Positions 54,536 to 64,000 of a stretch of 64,000 bases of DNA are shown here, one piece after another. The stretch comes from Ewingella americana ATCC 33852 (GTDB lineage Bacteria > Pseudomonadota > Gammaproteobacteria > Enterobacterales > Enterobacteriaceae), in the NCBI RefSeq assembly GCF_000735345.1, contig NZ_JMPJ01000017.1:186001-250000 (forward strand), read 5' to 3'. Both the position numbers and the translations under genes were made by a program. The first letter of the stretch is position 1. Every line of letters starts with the position of its first letter. The notes beneath the pieces are model-generated. The model was not told the origin of the DNA. It did no database searches and saw only the letters and a program-made list of their open reading frames with translations.

Positions 54536-55096
54536 ATGATTTTAATTATTTACGCCCACCCGTATCCACGCCACTCCCGGGCCAATCAGCGCTTGCTGTC
54601 GGCAATTGCGGATCTTCCTGATGTTGAAGTCCGCTCACTTTATGATCTCTATCCCGATTTCAGTATTGATATCAGCGCCGAGCAGGCGGCGGTTGAACGC
54701 GCCGATCTGGTGGTGTTCCAGCATCCGCTGCAGTGGTACAGCATGCCGCCGCTGCTTAAGCTGTGGATTGATAAAGTGCTGGAGCACGGCTGGGCCTATG
54801 GCCACGAAGGCAATGCTTTGAATGGCAAACACTGTCTGTGGGCGGTGACCACCGGCGGTAACGAGCATCACTTCGAGCTGGGCGATCATCCTGATTTTGA
54901 CGTTTTAGCCCAGCCGCTTCAGGCCACGGCGGTTTACTGCGGAATGAACTGGCTACCGTACTTCGCCGTGCATAACACCTTTATTTGCGACGAGGTGGCG
55001 CTTAAGGCCTCCGGCGAAGAGTATCGCCGCCGCCTGTCGGCTTGTCTAAGTTTGAAAGAAACCGCGCCAGTGGGAGGCAGCGATGGAAAACCATAA
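54536..55096 (+). CDS. kefF: Potassium-efflux ancillary protein KefF (quinone reductase)
   Basis: KefF is a flavodoxin-like NAD(P)H:quinone reductase that is required for full KefC activity. The 186 residues (E. coli 176) begin [37 protein letters not shown] and [14 protein letters not shown] are the FMN-site motifs. The reading frame overlaps kefC by 14 bases, so the partners are probably produced together. No strong ribosome binding site is visible before the ATG. Confidence 0.95.
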   Translation: MILIIYAHPYPRHSRANQRLLSAIADLPDVEVRSLYDLYPDFSIDISAEQAAVERADLVVFQHPLQWYSMPPLLKLWIDKVLEHGWAYGHEGNALNGKHCLWAVTTGGNEHHFELGDHPDFDVLAQPLQATAVYCGMNWLPYFAVHNTFICDEVALKASGEEYRRRLSACLSLKETAPVGGSDGKP

Positions 55097-56936
55097 TTTG
55101 CTGCTTGAAGGGCTGCTCTACCTCGGCTCCGCCGCGCTGTTTGTACCGATTGCCGTGCGCCTTGGCTTAGGCTCGGTGCTGGGTTATTTGATTGCGGGCT
55201 GCATCATCGGCCCGTGGGGGCTAAAGCTGGTTTCCGACCCGGAGTCGATTCTGACTTTTGCCGAGATTGGCGTGGTGCTGATGCTGTTTATCATCGGCCT
55301 GGAGCTGGACCCAAAACGCCTATGGACCCTGCGCGCCTCGGTGTTCGGCGGCGGCAGTATCCAGATGGGCGGCTGCGGTTTGGTGCTCAGCCTGTTCTGT
55401 TACTTGCTGGGGTTGGACTGGAAAGTCGCCCTGCTGATTGGCCTGACGCTGGCGCTGTCTTCCACCGCCATCGCTATGCAGGCCATGAGCGAGCGTAGCC
55501 TGACCACTTCGCCAATTGGCCGCAGCGCCTTTGCCGTGCTGCTGTTTCAAGATATCGCGGCCATTCCGCTGGTCGCCATGATCCCCTTGCTGGCGAGCAC
55601 CGGAGAAGCCACCACGCTGGCAAGCTTTGGTTTGTCTGCCGCCAAGGTGGTGGGTGCGCTGGCGGCAGTGATCCTGCTGGGTCGCTATGTGGCGCGGCCA
55701 CTGCTGCACTTCGTTGCCCGCTCGGGCATGCGCGAAGTGTTCAGCGCCGTGGCGCTTTTCTTGGTCTTCGGCTTTGGTATCTTGCTCGAAACGGCGGGCC
55801 TGTCGATGGCGATGGGGGCGTTTCTGGCCGGGGTAATGCTGGCGAGTTCGGAATACCGCCACGCGCTGGAAAGCGATATTCAACCATTTAAAGGCTTGCT
55901 GCTGGGGCTGTTCTTCATCGGCGTCGGCATGTCCATCGACTTCGGCACGCTGGTGCATCAGCCGTTGTTGATTGCCACCTTGCTGGTGGGCTTCATGCTG
56001 CTGAAAGCCGCGCTGCTGTGGCTGATCGGGCCGCTGCTCGGCGTGCCAAAACGCCAGCGCGGCCTGTTCGCCATTCTTATTGGGCAGGGCAGTGAATTCG
56101 CCTTCGTGATTTTCAGCACCGCGCAGATGGCGGGCGTGCTGCCAGTAGAGTGGGCGAAAGCCCTGACGCTGGCGGTGGCGCTTTCCATGGCGGTCACGCC
56201 GCTGTTGCTAGTGCTGGCGAGCCGTCTGGAGCGCAACGCGCCGAAAGACACTCGACCTGACGATACCATTGATGATGAAAATGCCACGGTGATCATTGCC
56301 GGGTTTGGGCGTTTCGGACAGATCGCTGGTCGTCTGCTGCTCGCCAATAACGTCCATACCGTGGTTTTGGATCACGACCCGGACCACATCGAAACGCTGC
56401 GTAAATTCGGCACAAAAGTGTTTTACGGCGACGCCACCCGCGTGGACCTGCTGGAGTCCGCCGGGGCCGGGCAGGCCAAGGTGCTGATCAACGCCATTGA
56501 TGACGTCGAGGCCAATCTCCAGCTCACCGAGCTGGCGAAAGAGCACTTCCCGAACCTGAAAATTATCGCCCGCGCTCGCGACGTCGACCACTGGTATCAG
56601 CTGCGCCGGCTTGGCGTTGAGGCACCTGAGCGTGAGCTGTTTGAAGGCTCGCTGCGCGTCGGACGTGAGACGCTGGAATTCCTCGGATTAGATGCTTACG
56701 AGGCGCGGGAAAAAGCCGACCTGTTCCGCCGCTATAACTCGAAAATGCTCGAAGCCACTATCGAGAATTACGAGGATACCGAGTTCCGCGTTGCCACCAT
56801 GCAGCGTGCCAAAGATATGCTGACCGACGCCATCGAGCAGGATCAGAAGCGTCTGGCCTCAGGGCAGCAGCAAGGCTGGCGCGGAAGTATTGATGGCAAA
56901 GCCCCGGAAGATGAGGTGATTGAAGCTAAGGGGTAA
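55083..56936 (+). CDS. kefC: Glutathione-regulated potassium-efflux system protein KefC
   Basis: KefC releases potassium when glutathione is conjugated to electrophiles, acidifying and protecting the cell. The 617 residues (E. coli 620) form an N-terminal CPA2 antiporter domain of about 12 membrane segments ([31 protein letters not shown]). A C-terminal RCK/KTN domain begins with the Rossmann motif [14 protein letters not shown] near residue 404. GGGAGG-like sequence stands just before the ATG, inside kefF. The tail contains a short coiled, charged stretch and is variable in the family. Confidence 0.96.
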   Translation: MENHNLLLEGLLYLGSAALFVPIAVRLGLGSVLGYLIAGCIIGPWGLKLVSDPESILTFAEIGVVLMLFIIGLELDPKRLWTLRASVFGGGSIQMGGCGLVLSLFCYLLGLDWKVALLIGLTLALSSTAIAMQAMSERSLTTSPIGRSAFAVLLFQDIAAIPLVAMIPLLASTGEATTLASFGLSAAKVVGALAAVILLGRYVARPLLHFVARSGMREVFSAVALFLVFGFGILLETAGLSMAMGAFLAGVMLASSEYRHALESDIQPFKGLLLGLFFIGVGMSIDFGTLVHQPLLIATLLVGFMLLKAALLWLIGPLLGVPKRQRGLFAILIGQGSEFAFVIFSTAQMAGVLPVEWAKALTLAVALSMAVTPLLLVLASRLERNAPKDTRPDDTIDDENATVIIAGFGRFGQIAGRLLLANNVHTVVLDHDPDHIETLRKFGTKVFYGDATRVDLLESAGAGQAKVLINAIDDVEANLQLTELAKEHFPNLKIIARARDVDHWYQLRRLGVEAPERELFEGSLRVGRETLEFLGLDAYEAREKADLFRRYNSKMLEATIENYEDTEFRVATMQRAKDMLTDAIEQDQKRLASGQQQGWRGSIDGKAPEDEVIEAKG

Positions 56937-56966
56937 GGCGAACGGGAAGAGGTAAGAAGTGTTATC

Positions 56967-56996
56967 AAACGGGCGGTGCGCAGGCATCGCCCGTTT
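56967..56996. terminator. Terminator between kefC and the LysE-family gene
   Basis: AAACGGGCG (56967-56975) pairs with CGCCCGTTT (56988-56996), with a further GTGC/GCAT inner stem. It can serve both convergent genes, though the T run is short. Confidence 0.75.
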
Positions 56997-57016
56997 TGCG
57001 TTAAAGCAGCGGGATG

Positions 57017-57631
57017 TTAACTCAGAGCGACTTTAATGCCTAAACCAATCAGCACGCCACCCAACAGCTTATCGACAATTTTCTGCGCTTTGGCCAGACC
57101 ACGGCGCACCGGGGCGCTTTGGATAAGCAATGAGAGCAGCGGCCACCAAATGGCTGACAGCCCGATGATGATCGAGGCATACCACAGCTTTTCGCCCACG
57201 CTGGAGTTCACTTGCAGTACCTGAGTGAACATCGCTAAGAAGAACAGGGTCGCTTTAGGGTTGAGCAAGTTGCACAAGTAGCCCTGAACGAAAGCTTTGT
57301 GCAGTTTGATCTTCTGCTGCTCTAGGCCGTCGAGATTCATTTTGCTGTTTGAGCGTGAAAACAGTGCCTGAATGCCCACCCAAATCAGATAAGCCGCGCC
57401 GACATACTTCAGCATGTCGAACAGCCACGGCGTGGTGGTGATCACTACAGCCAGCCCAGCCACGCAGTAAGACATGTGGGTTATCACTCCGCAAATCACT
57501 CCCAGAGACGTCATCATCGCCGCCGCTTTCGGGTAGCGAGCCGCATTCTTAATGACCAGAAAGAAATCCGGGCCGGGGGAGAGCATGCCGAGCAGTGAGA
57601 TGCTGGCGACAAACAGGGAGGTTTCAAGCAT
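57017..57631 (-). CDS. LysE/RhtB-family amino-acid exporter
   Basis: The protein belongs to the LysE/RhtB family of small exporters (amino acids, homoserine and its lactones). The chosen start MLETSLFVASISLLGMLSPG gives 204 residues, typical of the family, with six hydrophobic segments and the signature MLSPGPDFFLVIKNA. NLLNPKATLFFLAMF is the second conserved block. The frame extends 17 codons further upstream to another ATG, which is less likely. The start lacks a strong ribosome binding site. The substrate cannot be told from sequence. E. coli has no such gene between kefC and folA. Confidence 0.85.
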   Translation of the reverse strand: MLETSLFVASISLLGMLSPGPDFFLVIKNAARYPKAAAMMTSLGVICGVITHMSYCVAGLAVVITTTPWLFDMLKYVGAAYLIWVGIQALFSRSNSKMNLDGLEQQKIKLHKAFVQGYLCNLLNPKATLFFLAMFTQVLQVNSSVGEKLWYASIIIGLSAIWWPLLSLLIQSAPVRRGLAKAQKIVDKLLGGVLIGLGIKVALS

Positions 57632-58042
57632 GGCAACAACCGTCGTTAATTCAGGAGCAGATAGGGCGGCATCATACGCCAATCCTCAAACGCATAAACT
57701 ATGGGAGGCAGTTTTTTTTCTGTTTCAGATAAAGTCGAAGCGACTCGCCTACACGCCGCTGTACGCCAATGCCGCCAGCTTGTAAGCCGCACTGTACAAG
57801 GCGCTAAACGCCTCGAATTCAAATCAGTGATATATGCCGTTTTAAGATAATTATTCGTTATATATGGCGTGGATTAAGGTGCAGAATTGGAACTTTTATA
57901 ATGATAAATCGCGCATCACTAAGAGCCATCTTATATCTGATGGTTGGGCAGTTATCGCTATCGACGGCTTGAGGGGCTTTCCGTATAGTGTCTGCACTTT
58001 TTTGAGTCACCTTAAAAATCCTCTTTTACACAGGGCTTCATA
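57632..58042. promoter_or_regulatory. LysE-gene to folA intergenic region with folA promoter
   Basis: About 410 bases without a gene. A promoter TCGACG (57961-57966) and TATAGT (57984-57989), 17 bases apart, lies about 55 bases before folA. ATATATGCCG and ATATATGGCG recur about 28 bases apart near 57832 and 57860. AGGCG-CTAAA-CGCCT (about 57799-57813) and CCATC/GATGG are small stems. I see no coding sequence. Confidence 0.6.
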
Positions 58043-58531
58043 ATGATTATCAGCCTGATCGCCGCACTGGCGGCGGATCGCGTTATTGGCATGGAAAACG
58101 CCATGCCTTGGCATTTACCGGCTGACCTGGCTTGGTTTAAGCGTAATACGCTGAACAAACCGGTCATCATGGGACGCAAAACGTTCGAGTCTATCGGCCG
58201 TCCTTTGCCAGGCCGCTTAAATATCGTGATCAGTTCACAACCGGGCACGCACGACGGCGTCACCTGGGTTACCTCCATTGATGCGGCTGTTGCTGCGGCA
58301 GGCGATGTTGAGGAAGTGATGGTCATGGGCGGTGGTCACGTTTACGACCAGTTCTTGGCGCGCGCTGACCGTTTATACCTGACCCACATTGATGCTGAAG
58401 TGGAAGGGGACACGCATTTCCCTGACTATGAGCCCGATGAGTGGGAAAGCACCTTCAGCGAATTCCACGACGCTGACGAGCAGAACTCGCACGGTTTCTG
58501 TTTCGAAATTCTCGACAGAAACCGCGGCTAA
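58043..58531 (+). CDS. folA: Dihydrofolate reductase
   Basis: FolA reduces dihydrofolate to tetrahydrofolate with NADPH and is the target of trimethoprim. The 162 residues (E. coli 159) have one extra residue at the start, so the catalytic aspartate is D28 in [30 protein letters not shown] and [12 protein letters not shown] bind [25 protein letters not shown] is nearly identical to E. coli. A bidirectional terminator separates it from apaH. Confidence 0.98.
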   Translation: MIISLIAALAADRVIGMENAMPWHLPADLAWFKRNTLNKPVIMGRKTFESIGRPLPGRLNIVISSQPGTHDGVTWVTSIDAAVAAAGDVEEVMVMGGGHVYDQFLARADRLYLTHIDAEVEGDTHFPDYEPDEWESTFSEFHDADEQNSHGFCFEILDRNRG

Positions 58532-58550
58532 TCCCGTACGCAGGCCAAAT

Positions 58551-58579
58551 AAAAAGGCACCTGAAAAGGTGCCTTTTTT
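58551..58579. terminator. Bidirectional terminator between folA and apaH
   Basis: AAAAAGGCACCT (58551-58562), a GAAA loop and AGGTGCCTTTTT (58567-58578) are perfectly paired, with A and T runs on the two sides. Confidence 0.94.
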
Positions 58580-58596
58580 GATCTGCCGAAGCCAAC

Positions 58597-59451
58597 TCAG
58601 GACGCGGTCGGAGCCGCAACCTGCTCTTTGTCGCTGCGGCGATTAGAGCGCTGGGTGAAATACTGCTTATCTTCCCAACGAATCATGGTCAGTACGCCAC
58701 CCCAGCAGCAGCCGGTATCCAGCGCATAAACGCCTTCCGGCGCGCCTTTTCCTTCCAGAGAAGCCCAGTGCCCGAAGGCGATGCTGTATCCTGCTTCGCG
58801 GATGGGGCTGGCAATATCAAACCAAGGTTTGAGCGGGCGCGGCGCGTTCTCCGGGGTGTCCTTACACATCATGTCCAACTGACCGTTCGGGAAGCAGTAG
58901 CGCATGCGGGTGAGGGCGTTGGTGCTAAAGCGCAGACGCGCTAAACCGCTCAGCTCCGGCGACCAGTTGTTCGGCATGTCGCCGTACATGGCGTCGAGGA
59001 ACAGCGGGTAAGTGTCGCTGCTCAGCACGGCTTCAACTTCGCGGGCGCACATTTGCGCGGTTTCCAAGTCCCACTGCGGCGTGATGCCAGCATGAGCCAT
59101 CACCAGCTTCAGCTCTTCGTCAACCTGCAACACCGGCTGGCGGCGAAGCCAGTTGATCAGCTCATCGGCGTCGTCGGCTTCCAGCAGCGGATTGAGGCGA
59201 TCTTTCGGCTTGTTGAAGCTGATCCCGGCATAAATCGCCAGCAGATGCAGGTCATGATTGCCCAGCACCATGCGCACCGACTCACCCAAGCCGCTGACAT
59301 AGCGCAGCACTTCGAGCGAGTTAGGGCCGCGCGCCACGAGGTCGCCGGTCAGCCATAAACGGTCTTGTTCAGGATTGAAATTCACTTGCGCCAATAGCGC
59401 TTTGAGTTCATCGATACAGCCGTGAACATCACCAATAAGATATGTCGACAT
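58597..59451 (-). CDS. apaH: Bis(5'-nucleosyl)-tetraphosphatase, symmetrical
   Basis: ApaH splits diadenosine tetraphosphate (Ap4A) into two ADP and also removes Np4 caps from RNA. The 284 residues (E. coli 280) show the metallophosphatase motifs GDVHGC at 7-12, GDLVARGP and GNHDLH, and the C-terminal [11 protein letters not shown]. apaG ends five bases before its start codon. It is the last gene of the surA-pdxA-rsmA-apaG-apaH set. Confidence 0.97.
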   Translation of the reverse strand: MSTYLIGDVHGCIDELKALLAQVNFNPEQDRLWLTGDLVARGPNSLEVLRYVSGLGESVRMVLGNHDLHLLAIYAGISFNKPKDRLNPLLEADDADELINWLRRQPVLQVDEELKLVMAHAGITPQWDLETAQMCAREVEAVLSSDTYPLFLDAMYGDMPNNWSPELSGLARLRFSTNALTRMRYCFPNGQLDMMCKDTPENAPRPLKPWFDIASPIREAGYSIAFGHWASLEGKGAPEGVYALDTGCCWGGVLTMIRWEDKQYFTQRSNRRSDKEQVAAPTAS

Positions 59452-59456
59452 GAGAG

Positions 59457-59834
59457 TTAATTTATCAGCGTTGGGATTGCGAGGCGAAAAACAGGGATAG
59501 GGACACGGAATATTTCACCGTCCTCTGCGACCATTTCGTAATGTCCTTCCATGGTGCCCAGTGGCGTTTCAAGCACCGCGCCGCTGGTGTAATGGAATTC
59601 GTTACCAGGAAGAATAAGCGGTTGTTCACCGACCACACCTTCACCCTGAACTTCTATCTGCCGTGCATTACTGTTAGTAATCAACCAATAACGGCGGAGT
59701 AATTTTACGTTGAAGCGGCCGAGATTACGGATAGTCACGGTGTAGGAGAAGACATAGCGCTCTTCTTCAGGTATCGACTGAGATTCAATGTAGATACTTT
59801 GCACCTGAACACATACGCGTGGTGAATCAAGCAT
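59457..59834 (-). CDS. apaG: ApaG protein
   Basis: ApaG is a small fibronectin-type beta-sandwich protein of uncertain molecular role, linked to Ap4A metabolism only by position. The start [17 protein letters not shown] gives 125 residues, as in E. coli, with GAGGAG upstream. A longer frame to an ATG 22 codons earlier was rejected. [33 protein letters not shown] and [13 protein letters not shown] are family signatures. Confidence 0.95.
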   Translation of the reverse strand: MLDSPRVCVQVQSIYIESQSIPEEERYVFSYTVTIRNLGRFNVKLLRRYWLITNSNARQIEVQGEGVVGEQPLILPGNEFHYTSGAVLETPLGTMEGHYEMVAEDGEIFRVPIPVFRLAIPTLIN

Positions 59835-59915
59835 AGCGTTACTCCTCGCTTCCTTTATGTTTCGAGGCGCTGTGCGATGTGCATTCGCGCCTCTCATCAT
59901 ATTGGCTCAGTACGA

Positions 59916-60749
59916 TTATTGTTCTGGCTGAGGCTGGCCGTTTTTAGGCCGGGTCGATAAGCGGTTAGCCAGTTTGCAGTACATCTCAACAGAAATATTC
60001 TCGGCGCGCATCTGTAAATCCAGACCCAGCTCTTCCATCTCTTCAACGGTGAACAGATGGCCGAGGCTGTTACGCACGGTTTTACGACGCTGGTTAAAGG
60101 CGTCAGTGGTCAAGCGACTCAGAATACGAATGTCGTCAACCGGATAAGGAATTGTCGCGTGCGGCACTAAACGCACCACCGCAGATTCTACTTTTGGCGC
60201 TGGCGTGAAGGATTCCGGCGGCACTTCTAATACCGGAATAATATTGCAGTAGTACTGTGCCATTACGCTCAGACGGCCATAAGCCTTGCTGTTCGGACCC
60301 GCGACCAGACGGTTTACCACTTCTTTCTGCAACATAAAGTGCATGTCGCGAATGGCATTAGTATAGAGGAACAGGTGGAACATCAGCGGCGTGGAGATGT
60401 TATACGGCAGGTTGCCGAACACGCGCAGCGGCTGGCCCAGCTCTTTCGACAGCTCACCGAAGTCGACTTTCATGGCGTCAGACTGGATAACACGCAGCTT
60501 GCCGGCCATCTTTGGATTGGTTTCCAGACGAGCGGCCAAATCGCGGTCAAGCTCGACCACGGTCATGCTATTAAGGCGCGAGGCAACCGGCTCTGTTAAA
60601 GCAGCCAAGCCGGGACCGATTTCGACAACGGCCTGATCGGGCAAGGGATGAATGGCCGATACGATGCTGTCGATAACAAACTGATCGGTTAAGAAGTTTT
60701 GCCCGAAACGTTTACGAGCAAAGTGGCCTTGGTGTACACGATTATTCAT
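59916..60749 (-). CDS. rsmA: 16S rRNA dimethyladenosine transferase RsmA (KsgA)
   Basis: RsmA dimethylates two adjacent adenosines in the 3' terminal hairpin of 16S rRNA; loss of this gives kasugamycin resistance. The 277 residues (E. coli 273) begin [20 protein letters not shown]. The S-adenosylmethionine site is [14 protein letters not shown], and the catalytic [12 protein letters not shown] is present. It lies 20 bases downstream of pdxA in the conserved order. Confidence 0.97.
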   Translation of the reverse strand: MNNRVHQGHFARKRFGQNFLTDQFVIDSIVSAIHPLPDQAVVEIGPGLAALTEPVASRLNSMTVVELDRDLAARLETNPKMAGKLRVIQSDAMKVDFGELSKELGQPLRVFGNLPYNISTPLMFHLFLYTNAIRDMHFMLQKEVVNRLVAGPNSKAYGRLSVMAQYYCNIIPVLEVPPESFTPAPKVESAVVRLVPHATIPYPVDDIRILSRLTTDAFNQRRKTVRNSLGHLFTVEEMEELGLDLQMRAENISVEMYCKLANRLSTRPKNGQPQPEQ

Positions 60750-60769
60750 TGTAGTTGTTTTACTTTTCT

Positions 60770-61777
60770 TTATAGAACAGCAGAATTGGTTGCCATACGA
60801 ATGGCGAGATTTATTGCCGTCTTGAAACTGCCTGCGTCGGCGGTGCCGGTGGCGGCCAGTTCAAGTGCAGTACCGTGATCAACGGAGGTCCGGATAAAGG
60901 GCAGGCCGAGTGTGATATTCACTGCGCGACCGAATCCCTGATATTTTAGCACCGGAAGGCCCTGATCGTGATACATCGATAACACGGCATCGGCGTGTTG
61001 CAGATATTTCGGCTGGAACAGCGTGTCCGCTGGCAGTGGGCCAATCAGACTCATCCCCTTTTCGCGCAGTTCGTTCAGCGCAGGGATGATGGTATCAATC
61101 TCTTCATGCCCCATGTGGCCGCCTTCCCCTGCGTGCGGGTTCAGGCCACAGACATAAATTTGCGGATCGGTAATACCAAATTTAGTCTGCAAGTCATGAT
61201 GCAAAATGGTGATCACTTCATGCAGGCTTTGGCGAGTGATCGCCGCAGGCACGTCCAGCAGAGGCAGATGGGTGGTCGCCAGCGCTACGCGCAGCTCTTC
61301 CGTCGCCAGCATCATCACCACGCGGTCGCAATGGCTGCGATCGGCGAAGAACTCGGTATGACCGATAAACGGGATACCTGCGTCATTGATAATGCTTTTT
61401 TGTACCGGGCCAGTAACCAAAGCGGCGAATTCGCCGTTGATTGCGCCATCGCAGGCACGAGCCAGCGTTTCCACCACGTAACCGGCGTTAGCCACGTTAA
61501 GCTGACCGGCAGTCACAGGAACGGCGGTTTTCACCGGCAAAACGGTGAGCGTACCCGCAGCCTGAGGCTCAGGTGCAGCATCCGGCTGGTGCTCGCGTAA
61601 CTCGATGTTCAGTCCCAGAATCTGGGCGCGCTCAAGTAACAAAGCCGGATCGGCGCAAACCACTAACTCAACAGGCCAAGCCTGCTGAGCCAGAGCAAGT
61701 ACCAGATCCGGCCCAACCCCGGCTGGCTCGCCGGGGGTTACCACTAAACGTTTTGTCGCCAAAGAATTATTGTCCAT
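60770..61777 (-). CDS. pdxA: 4-hydroxythreonine-4-phosphate dehydrogenase
   Basis: PdxA oxidises 4-phosphohydroxy-L-threonine in the DXP-dependent route to pyridoxal phosphate. The 335 residues (E. coli 329) include [29 protein letters not shown], the metal-site [12 protein letters not shown] and [20 protein letters not shown]. The start overlaps the end of surA by 11 bases, so translation is likely coupled. Confidence 0.97.
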   Translation of the reverse strand: MDNNSLATKRLVVTPGEPAGVGPDLVLALAQQAWPVELVVCADPALLLERAQILGLNIELREHQPDAAPEPQAAGTLTVLPVKTAVPVTAGQLNVANAGYVVETLARACDGAINGEFAALVTGPVQKSIINDAGIPFIGHTEFFADRSHCDRVVMMLATEELRVALATTHLPLLDVPAAITRQSLHEVITILHHDLQTKFGITDPQIYVCGLNPHAGEGGHMGHEEIDTIIPALNELREKGMSLIGPLPADTLFQPKYLQHADAVLSMYHDQGLPVLKYQGFGRAVNITLGLPFIRTSVDHGTALELAATGTADAGSFKTAINLAIRMATNSAVL

Positions 61778-63062
61778 TACCGTCCAGAATCTTCACGTAC
61801 GCGTTGGCACGTTGTTCCTGCATCCAGGTCTGAGCTTCTTCAGCAAATTTACGGTTGAACAGCATGCGGTACGCGCGCTCTTTCTGCGCTGCGTCGGTTT
61901 TATCAACCTGACGGGTATCGAGCAACTGAATCAAATGCCAGCCGAAGGAAGAGTGAACCGGTGCGCTGAGTTCGCCTTTTTTCAGGTTCATCAGTGCGTC
62001 GCGGAACGCTGGATCATACATGTCAGGAGAAGCCCAACCTAAGTCGCCACCCTGATTCGCAGAACCTGGGTCTTGAGAAAGCTGTTTCGCTTCATCGGCA
62101 AACTTGGCTTTACCGCTGCGGATATCAGCTGCGACCTGCTCAAGCTTAGCGCGAGCCTGATCGTCAGTCATCACCACAGAAGGCTTCAGCAAGATGTGAC
62201 GTGCGTGAACCTCAGTGACGGAAACGGTTTTGTTGTCGCCACGGATATCGTTAACTTTCAGGATATGGAAGCCGACGCCCGAACGGATTGGACCGATGAT
62301 TTGGCCTTTCTGCGCGGTGCTCAGAGCCTGAGCAAACAGCGTTGGCAGCTCCTGCAATTTACCCCAACCCATGTTGCCGCCTTTCAGCGCCTGTGAGTCA
62401 GCAGAGTAGGTGATGGCCATTTTGCCGAAGTCGCCACCGTTGTTCAGCTCAGCCACCAGTTTCTTGGCTAACGCTTCTGCGGTGTCCACTTGGTCCTGCG
62501 TCGGGTTTTCCGGCAGAGGAAGCAAGATGTGGCTCAGGTTGAACTCAGCGTCGCCGCCGTTTTGCGCACCAACCTGTTTGGCCAGCGCATCAACTTCCTG
62601 CGGCAGAACGGTAACACGACGACGAACTTCGCTGTTACGCACTTCGCTGATCATCATCTCTTTGCGGATCTGCGCGCGGTAAGTGCTGTAGTTCAGACCG
62701 TCATAGGCCAGACGGCTACGCAGCTGGTCTACGGTCAGTTTGTTCTGTGCGGCAATCCCAGCGATGGCTTTATCAACGTCATCATCAGTCAGTTTGATGC
62801 CCATTTTATCGGCCATCTGCAACTGGATTTTATCCATGATCAGACGATCAAGGATCTGGTGACGCAGCGTCGCATCATCAGGTAATTGCTGATTTGCTTC
62901 TTTAGCCTGCTGTTTAACAGATTGCATCAGGCTGTTGACGTCACTGTCCAGGACCACGCCGTTATCAACCACGGCGGCCACTTTATCAACCTCTTGAGGG
63001 GCTGCGAACGCGGTGCTGGCACAAAGCGTTAAGCCGAGGAGAAGTGTTCTCCAGTTCTTCAT
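61767..63062 (-). CDS. surA: Periplasmic chaperone and peptidyl-prolyl isomerase SurA
   Basis: SurA escorts outer-membrane proteins, including LptD, through the periplasm to the BAM complex. The 431 residues (E. coli 428) start with the signal peptide [20 protein letters not shown]. The N-terminal chaperone part is followed by two parvulin domains at about 172-273 ([16 protein letters not shown]) and 283-382 ([11 protein letters not shown]), and the C-terminal helix completes the chaperone core. It follows lptD, one of its main clients, on the same strand. Confidence 0.97.
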   Translation of the reverse strand: MKNWRTLLLGLTLCASTAFAAPQEVDKVAAVVDNGVVLDSDVNSLMQSVKQQAKEANQQLPDDATLRHQILDRLIMDKIQLQMADKMGIKLTDDDVDKAIAGIAAQNKLTVDQLRSRLAYDGLNYSTYRAQIRKEMMISEVRNSEVRRRVTVLPQEVDALAKQVGAQNGGDAEFNLSHILLPLPENPTQDQVDTAEALAKKLVAELNNGGDFGKMAITYSADSQALKGGNMGWGKLQELPTLFAQALSTAQKGQIIGPIRSGVGFHILKVNDIRGDNKTVSVTEVHARHILLKPSVVMTDDQARAKLEQVAADIRSGKAKFADEAKQLSQDPGSANQGGDLGWASPDMYDPAFRDALMNLKKGELSAPVHSSFGWHLIQLLDTRQVDKTDAAQKERAYRMLFNRKFAEEAQTWMQEQRANAYVKILDGNGQ

Positions 63063-63128
63063 ACATTTTCCATTTGTTTAATCCGCAATTGCGGATGCAA
63101 GTTCACTGAGTTCAACATGTCGTCGGTC

Positions 63129-64000
63129 TTAGAATGCACGTTGGTAAGGCAATATACCGCGGCCCAGCATTTCTGTGGTCCCGAGGGTATGACTATTACT
63201 CAGGCCACGAAGTTCCAGAGTGAGTGAAATCCTGTTGTCATACTTACTTTCTGCGTTGACGGTATCAAAGTTGGTGATCTTGCGCTCGTAGCCAAAGCCA
63301 ACTGCCCAACAGCAGGTATTGTATTGCAGGCCGAGCAATTGATCAGCCGGTTGCTGCGCTTTGGTGTCGTAATAATACGCACCCACGATGGCCCAGCGAT
63401 CGGCAATCGGCCAGCTGGCGATACCGCCCACTTGCGAAATACCTTGCTGATAACCTGGGTTTTGTACGTTCGGCAAGGTCGCCTGAATATACTCCGGGCT
63501 GGCATAACGGTAGCTCAACTGAACCATTTTGTCGGAGTCGGCACGGTATTCAAGCACCGCGTCACCCAGCGCCAAGGAGTCAAGGCGTGTGTCATACTGT
63601 GCACCGCCACGAACACCCCAGAAGTCATTGATTTTGTAGTAGGTATCACCCGCCCACACCAAGCTGCCGGTATCGTCATTCTTGTCCAGAACGCTGTTCT
63701 GATCGCCGGTACGCGGAGGGGTAAAGTAGTAAATCTGGCCCAATGACGCGTTAAAGCGTTCAACCAAGCCATCGTCGTAAATACGCGTAGTTAAACCACC
63801 CGCCACTTGGTTTGCAGAGGCAATACGGTCAAGGCCACTATAGCTCTTATCGCGGAACAGGCCGGTGTAGTCGGACTGAAGCAGCGTGGAGTCATAGGTG
63901 TTGATCCCACTCTGGTCGCGGTAAGGAATGTAGAGATACTGGGCGCGTGGTTCGAGGGTTTGCGTATAGCCCGTGTTCCAATCCATGGTGCGTTCAAACA
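63129..64000 (-). CDS. lptD: LPS-assembly protein LptD, C-terminal part
   Basis: LptD is the outer-membrane barrel that, with LptE, inserts lipopolysaccharide into the outer leaflet. Only the last 290 or so codons are in the window; the gene continues beyond base 64000. The segment contains barrel strands such as [20 protein letters not shown], the [11 protein letters not shown] region with the paired cysteines used in the interdomain disulfides, and ends ILPYQRAF. It is followed by surA 66 bases later. Confidence 0.95.
   Translation of the reverse strand, partial: FERTMDWNTGYTQTLEPRAQYLYIPYRDQSGINTYDSTLLQSDYTGLFRDKSYSGLDRIASANQVAGGLTTRIYDDGLVERFNASLGQIYYFTPPRTGDQNSVLDKNDDTGSLVWAGDTYYKINDFWGVRGGAQYDTRLDSLALGDAVLEYRADSDKMVQLSYRYASPEYIQATLPNVQNPGYQQGISQVGGIASWPIADRWAIVGAYYYDTKAQQPADQLLGLQYNTCCWAVGFGYERKITNFDTVNAESKYDNRISLTLELRGLSNSHTLGTTEMLGRGILPYQRAF

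Overview
This window is a stretch of ordinary core chromosome from an enterobacterium of the order Enterobacterales. It is most like the Yersiniaceae (Serratia, Rahnella, Ewingella, Rouxiella, Yersinia) rather than Escherichia itself. The proteins are close to their E. coli counterparts. The order (deoCABD, yjjJ, ytjB, serB-radA-nadR, ettA, slt, trpR, yjjX, gpmB, rob, creA, arcA, yjtD, thrLABC, yaaA, yaaJ, talB, mog, satP, dnaKJ, nhaAR, rpsT, ribF-ileS-lspA-fkpB-ispH, dapB, carAB, kefFC, folA, apaHG-rsmA-pdxA-surA-lptD) follows the region around minute 0/100 of the E. coli map. It differs by some losses (no lplA between yjjJ and ytjB, no creBCD after creA, nothing between satP and dnaK) and by some local additions.

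Bases 1-5.5 kb hold the end of the deo nucleoside-salvage operon and a HipA-like protein. Bases 5.5-10.3 kb hold ytjB facing the serB-radA-nadR cluster, with an ERIC repeat in front of serB. Bases 10.3-12.4 kb hold an additional divergent pair, a medium-chain dehydrogenase and a LysR regulator. Bases 12.4-21.8 kb hold ettA, slt, trpR, yjjX, gpmB, rob, creA, arcA, a yjjY-like small gene and yjtD. Bases 21.9-26.9 kb are the complete threonine operon with its attenuator. Bases 27-33.4 kb hold yaaA, an alanine/sodium symporter, talB, mog, an added MFS transporter and the acetate transporter satP. Bases 33.5-39.3 kb are the heat-shock dnaKJ operon and the sodium/proton antiporter pair nhaA-nhaR. 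Bases 39.3-45.9 kb hold rpsT and the ribF-to-ispH operon. Bases 45.9-48.1 kb hold an accessory sugar-related pair, an SMP-30 lactonase and a porin. Bases 48.7-54.4 kb hold dapB and carAB. Bases 54.5-58.5 kb hold the KefFC potassium efflux system, a LysE/RhtB exporter and folA. Bases 58.6-64 kb are the reverse-strand lptD-surA-pdxA-rsmA-apaG-apaH cluster, cut by the window edge in lptD.

Much of the regulation can be read directly: a trp operator in the trpR promoter, a sigma-32 promoter before dnaK, paired ArgR boxes and a PurR-like box before carA, a threonine attenuator with leader peptide, twin rpsT promoters and UUG starts for rpsT and carA. Less expected signals are a NadR-type operator nested inside a longer inverted repeat that would hide the nadR ribosome binding site, a MarA/Rob-type box upstream of rob, four copies of a 10-base repeat in front of yjjJ, and clustered palindromes in front of the accessory porin. 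I saw no prophage, insertion sequence, CRISPR array, tRNA or rRNA gene, or defence island, and no clear candidate for a wholly new multi-gene system. The interest lies in the regulatory DNA and the small accessory insertions.
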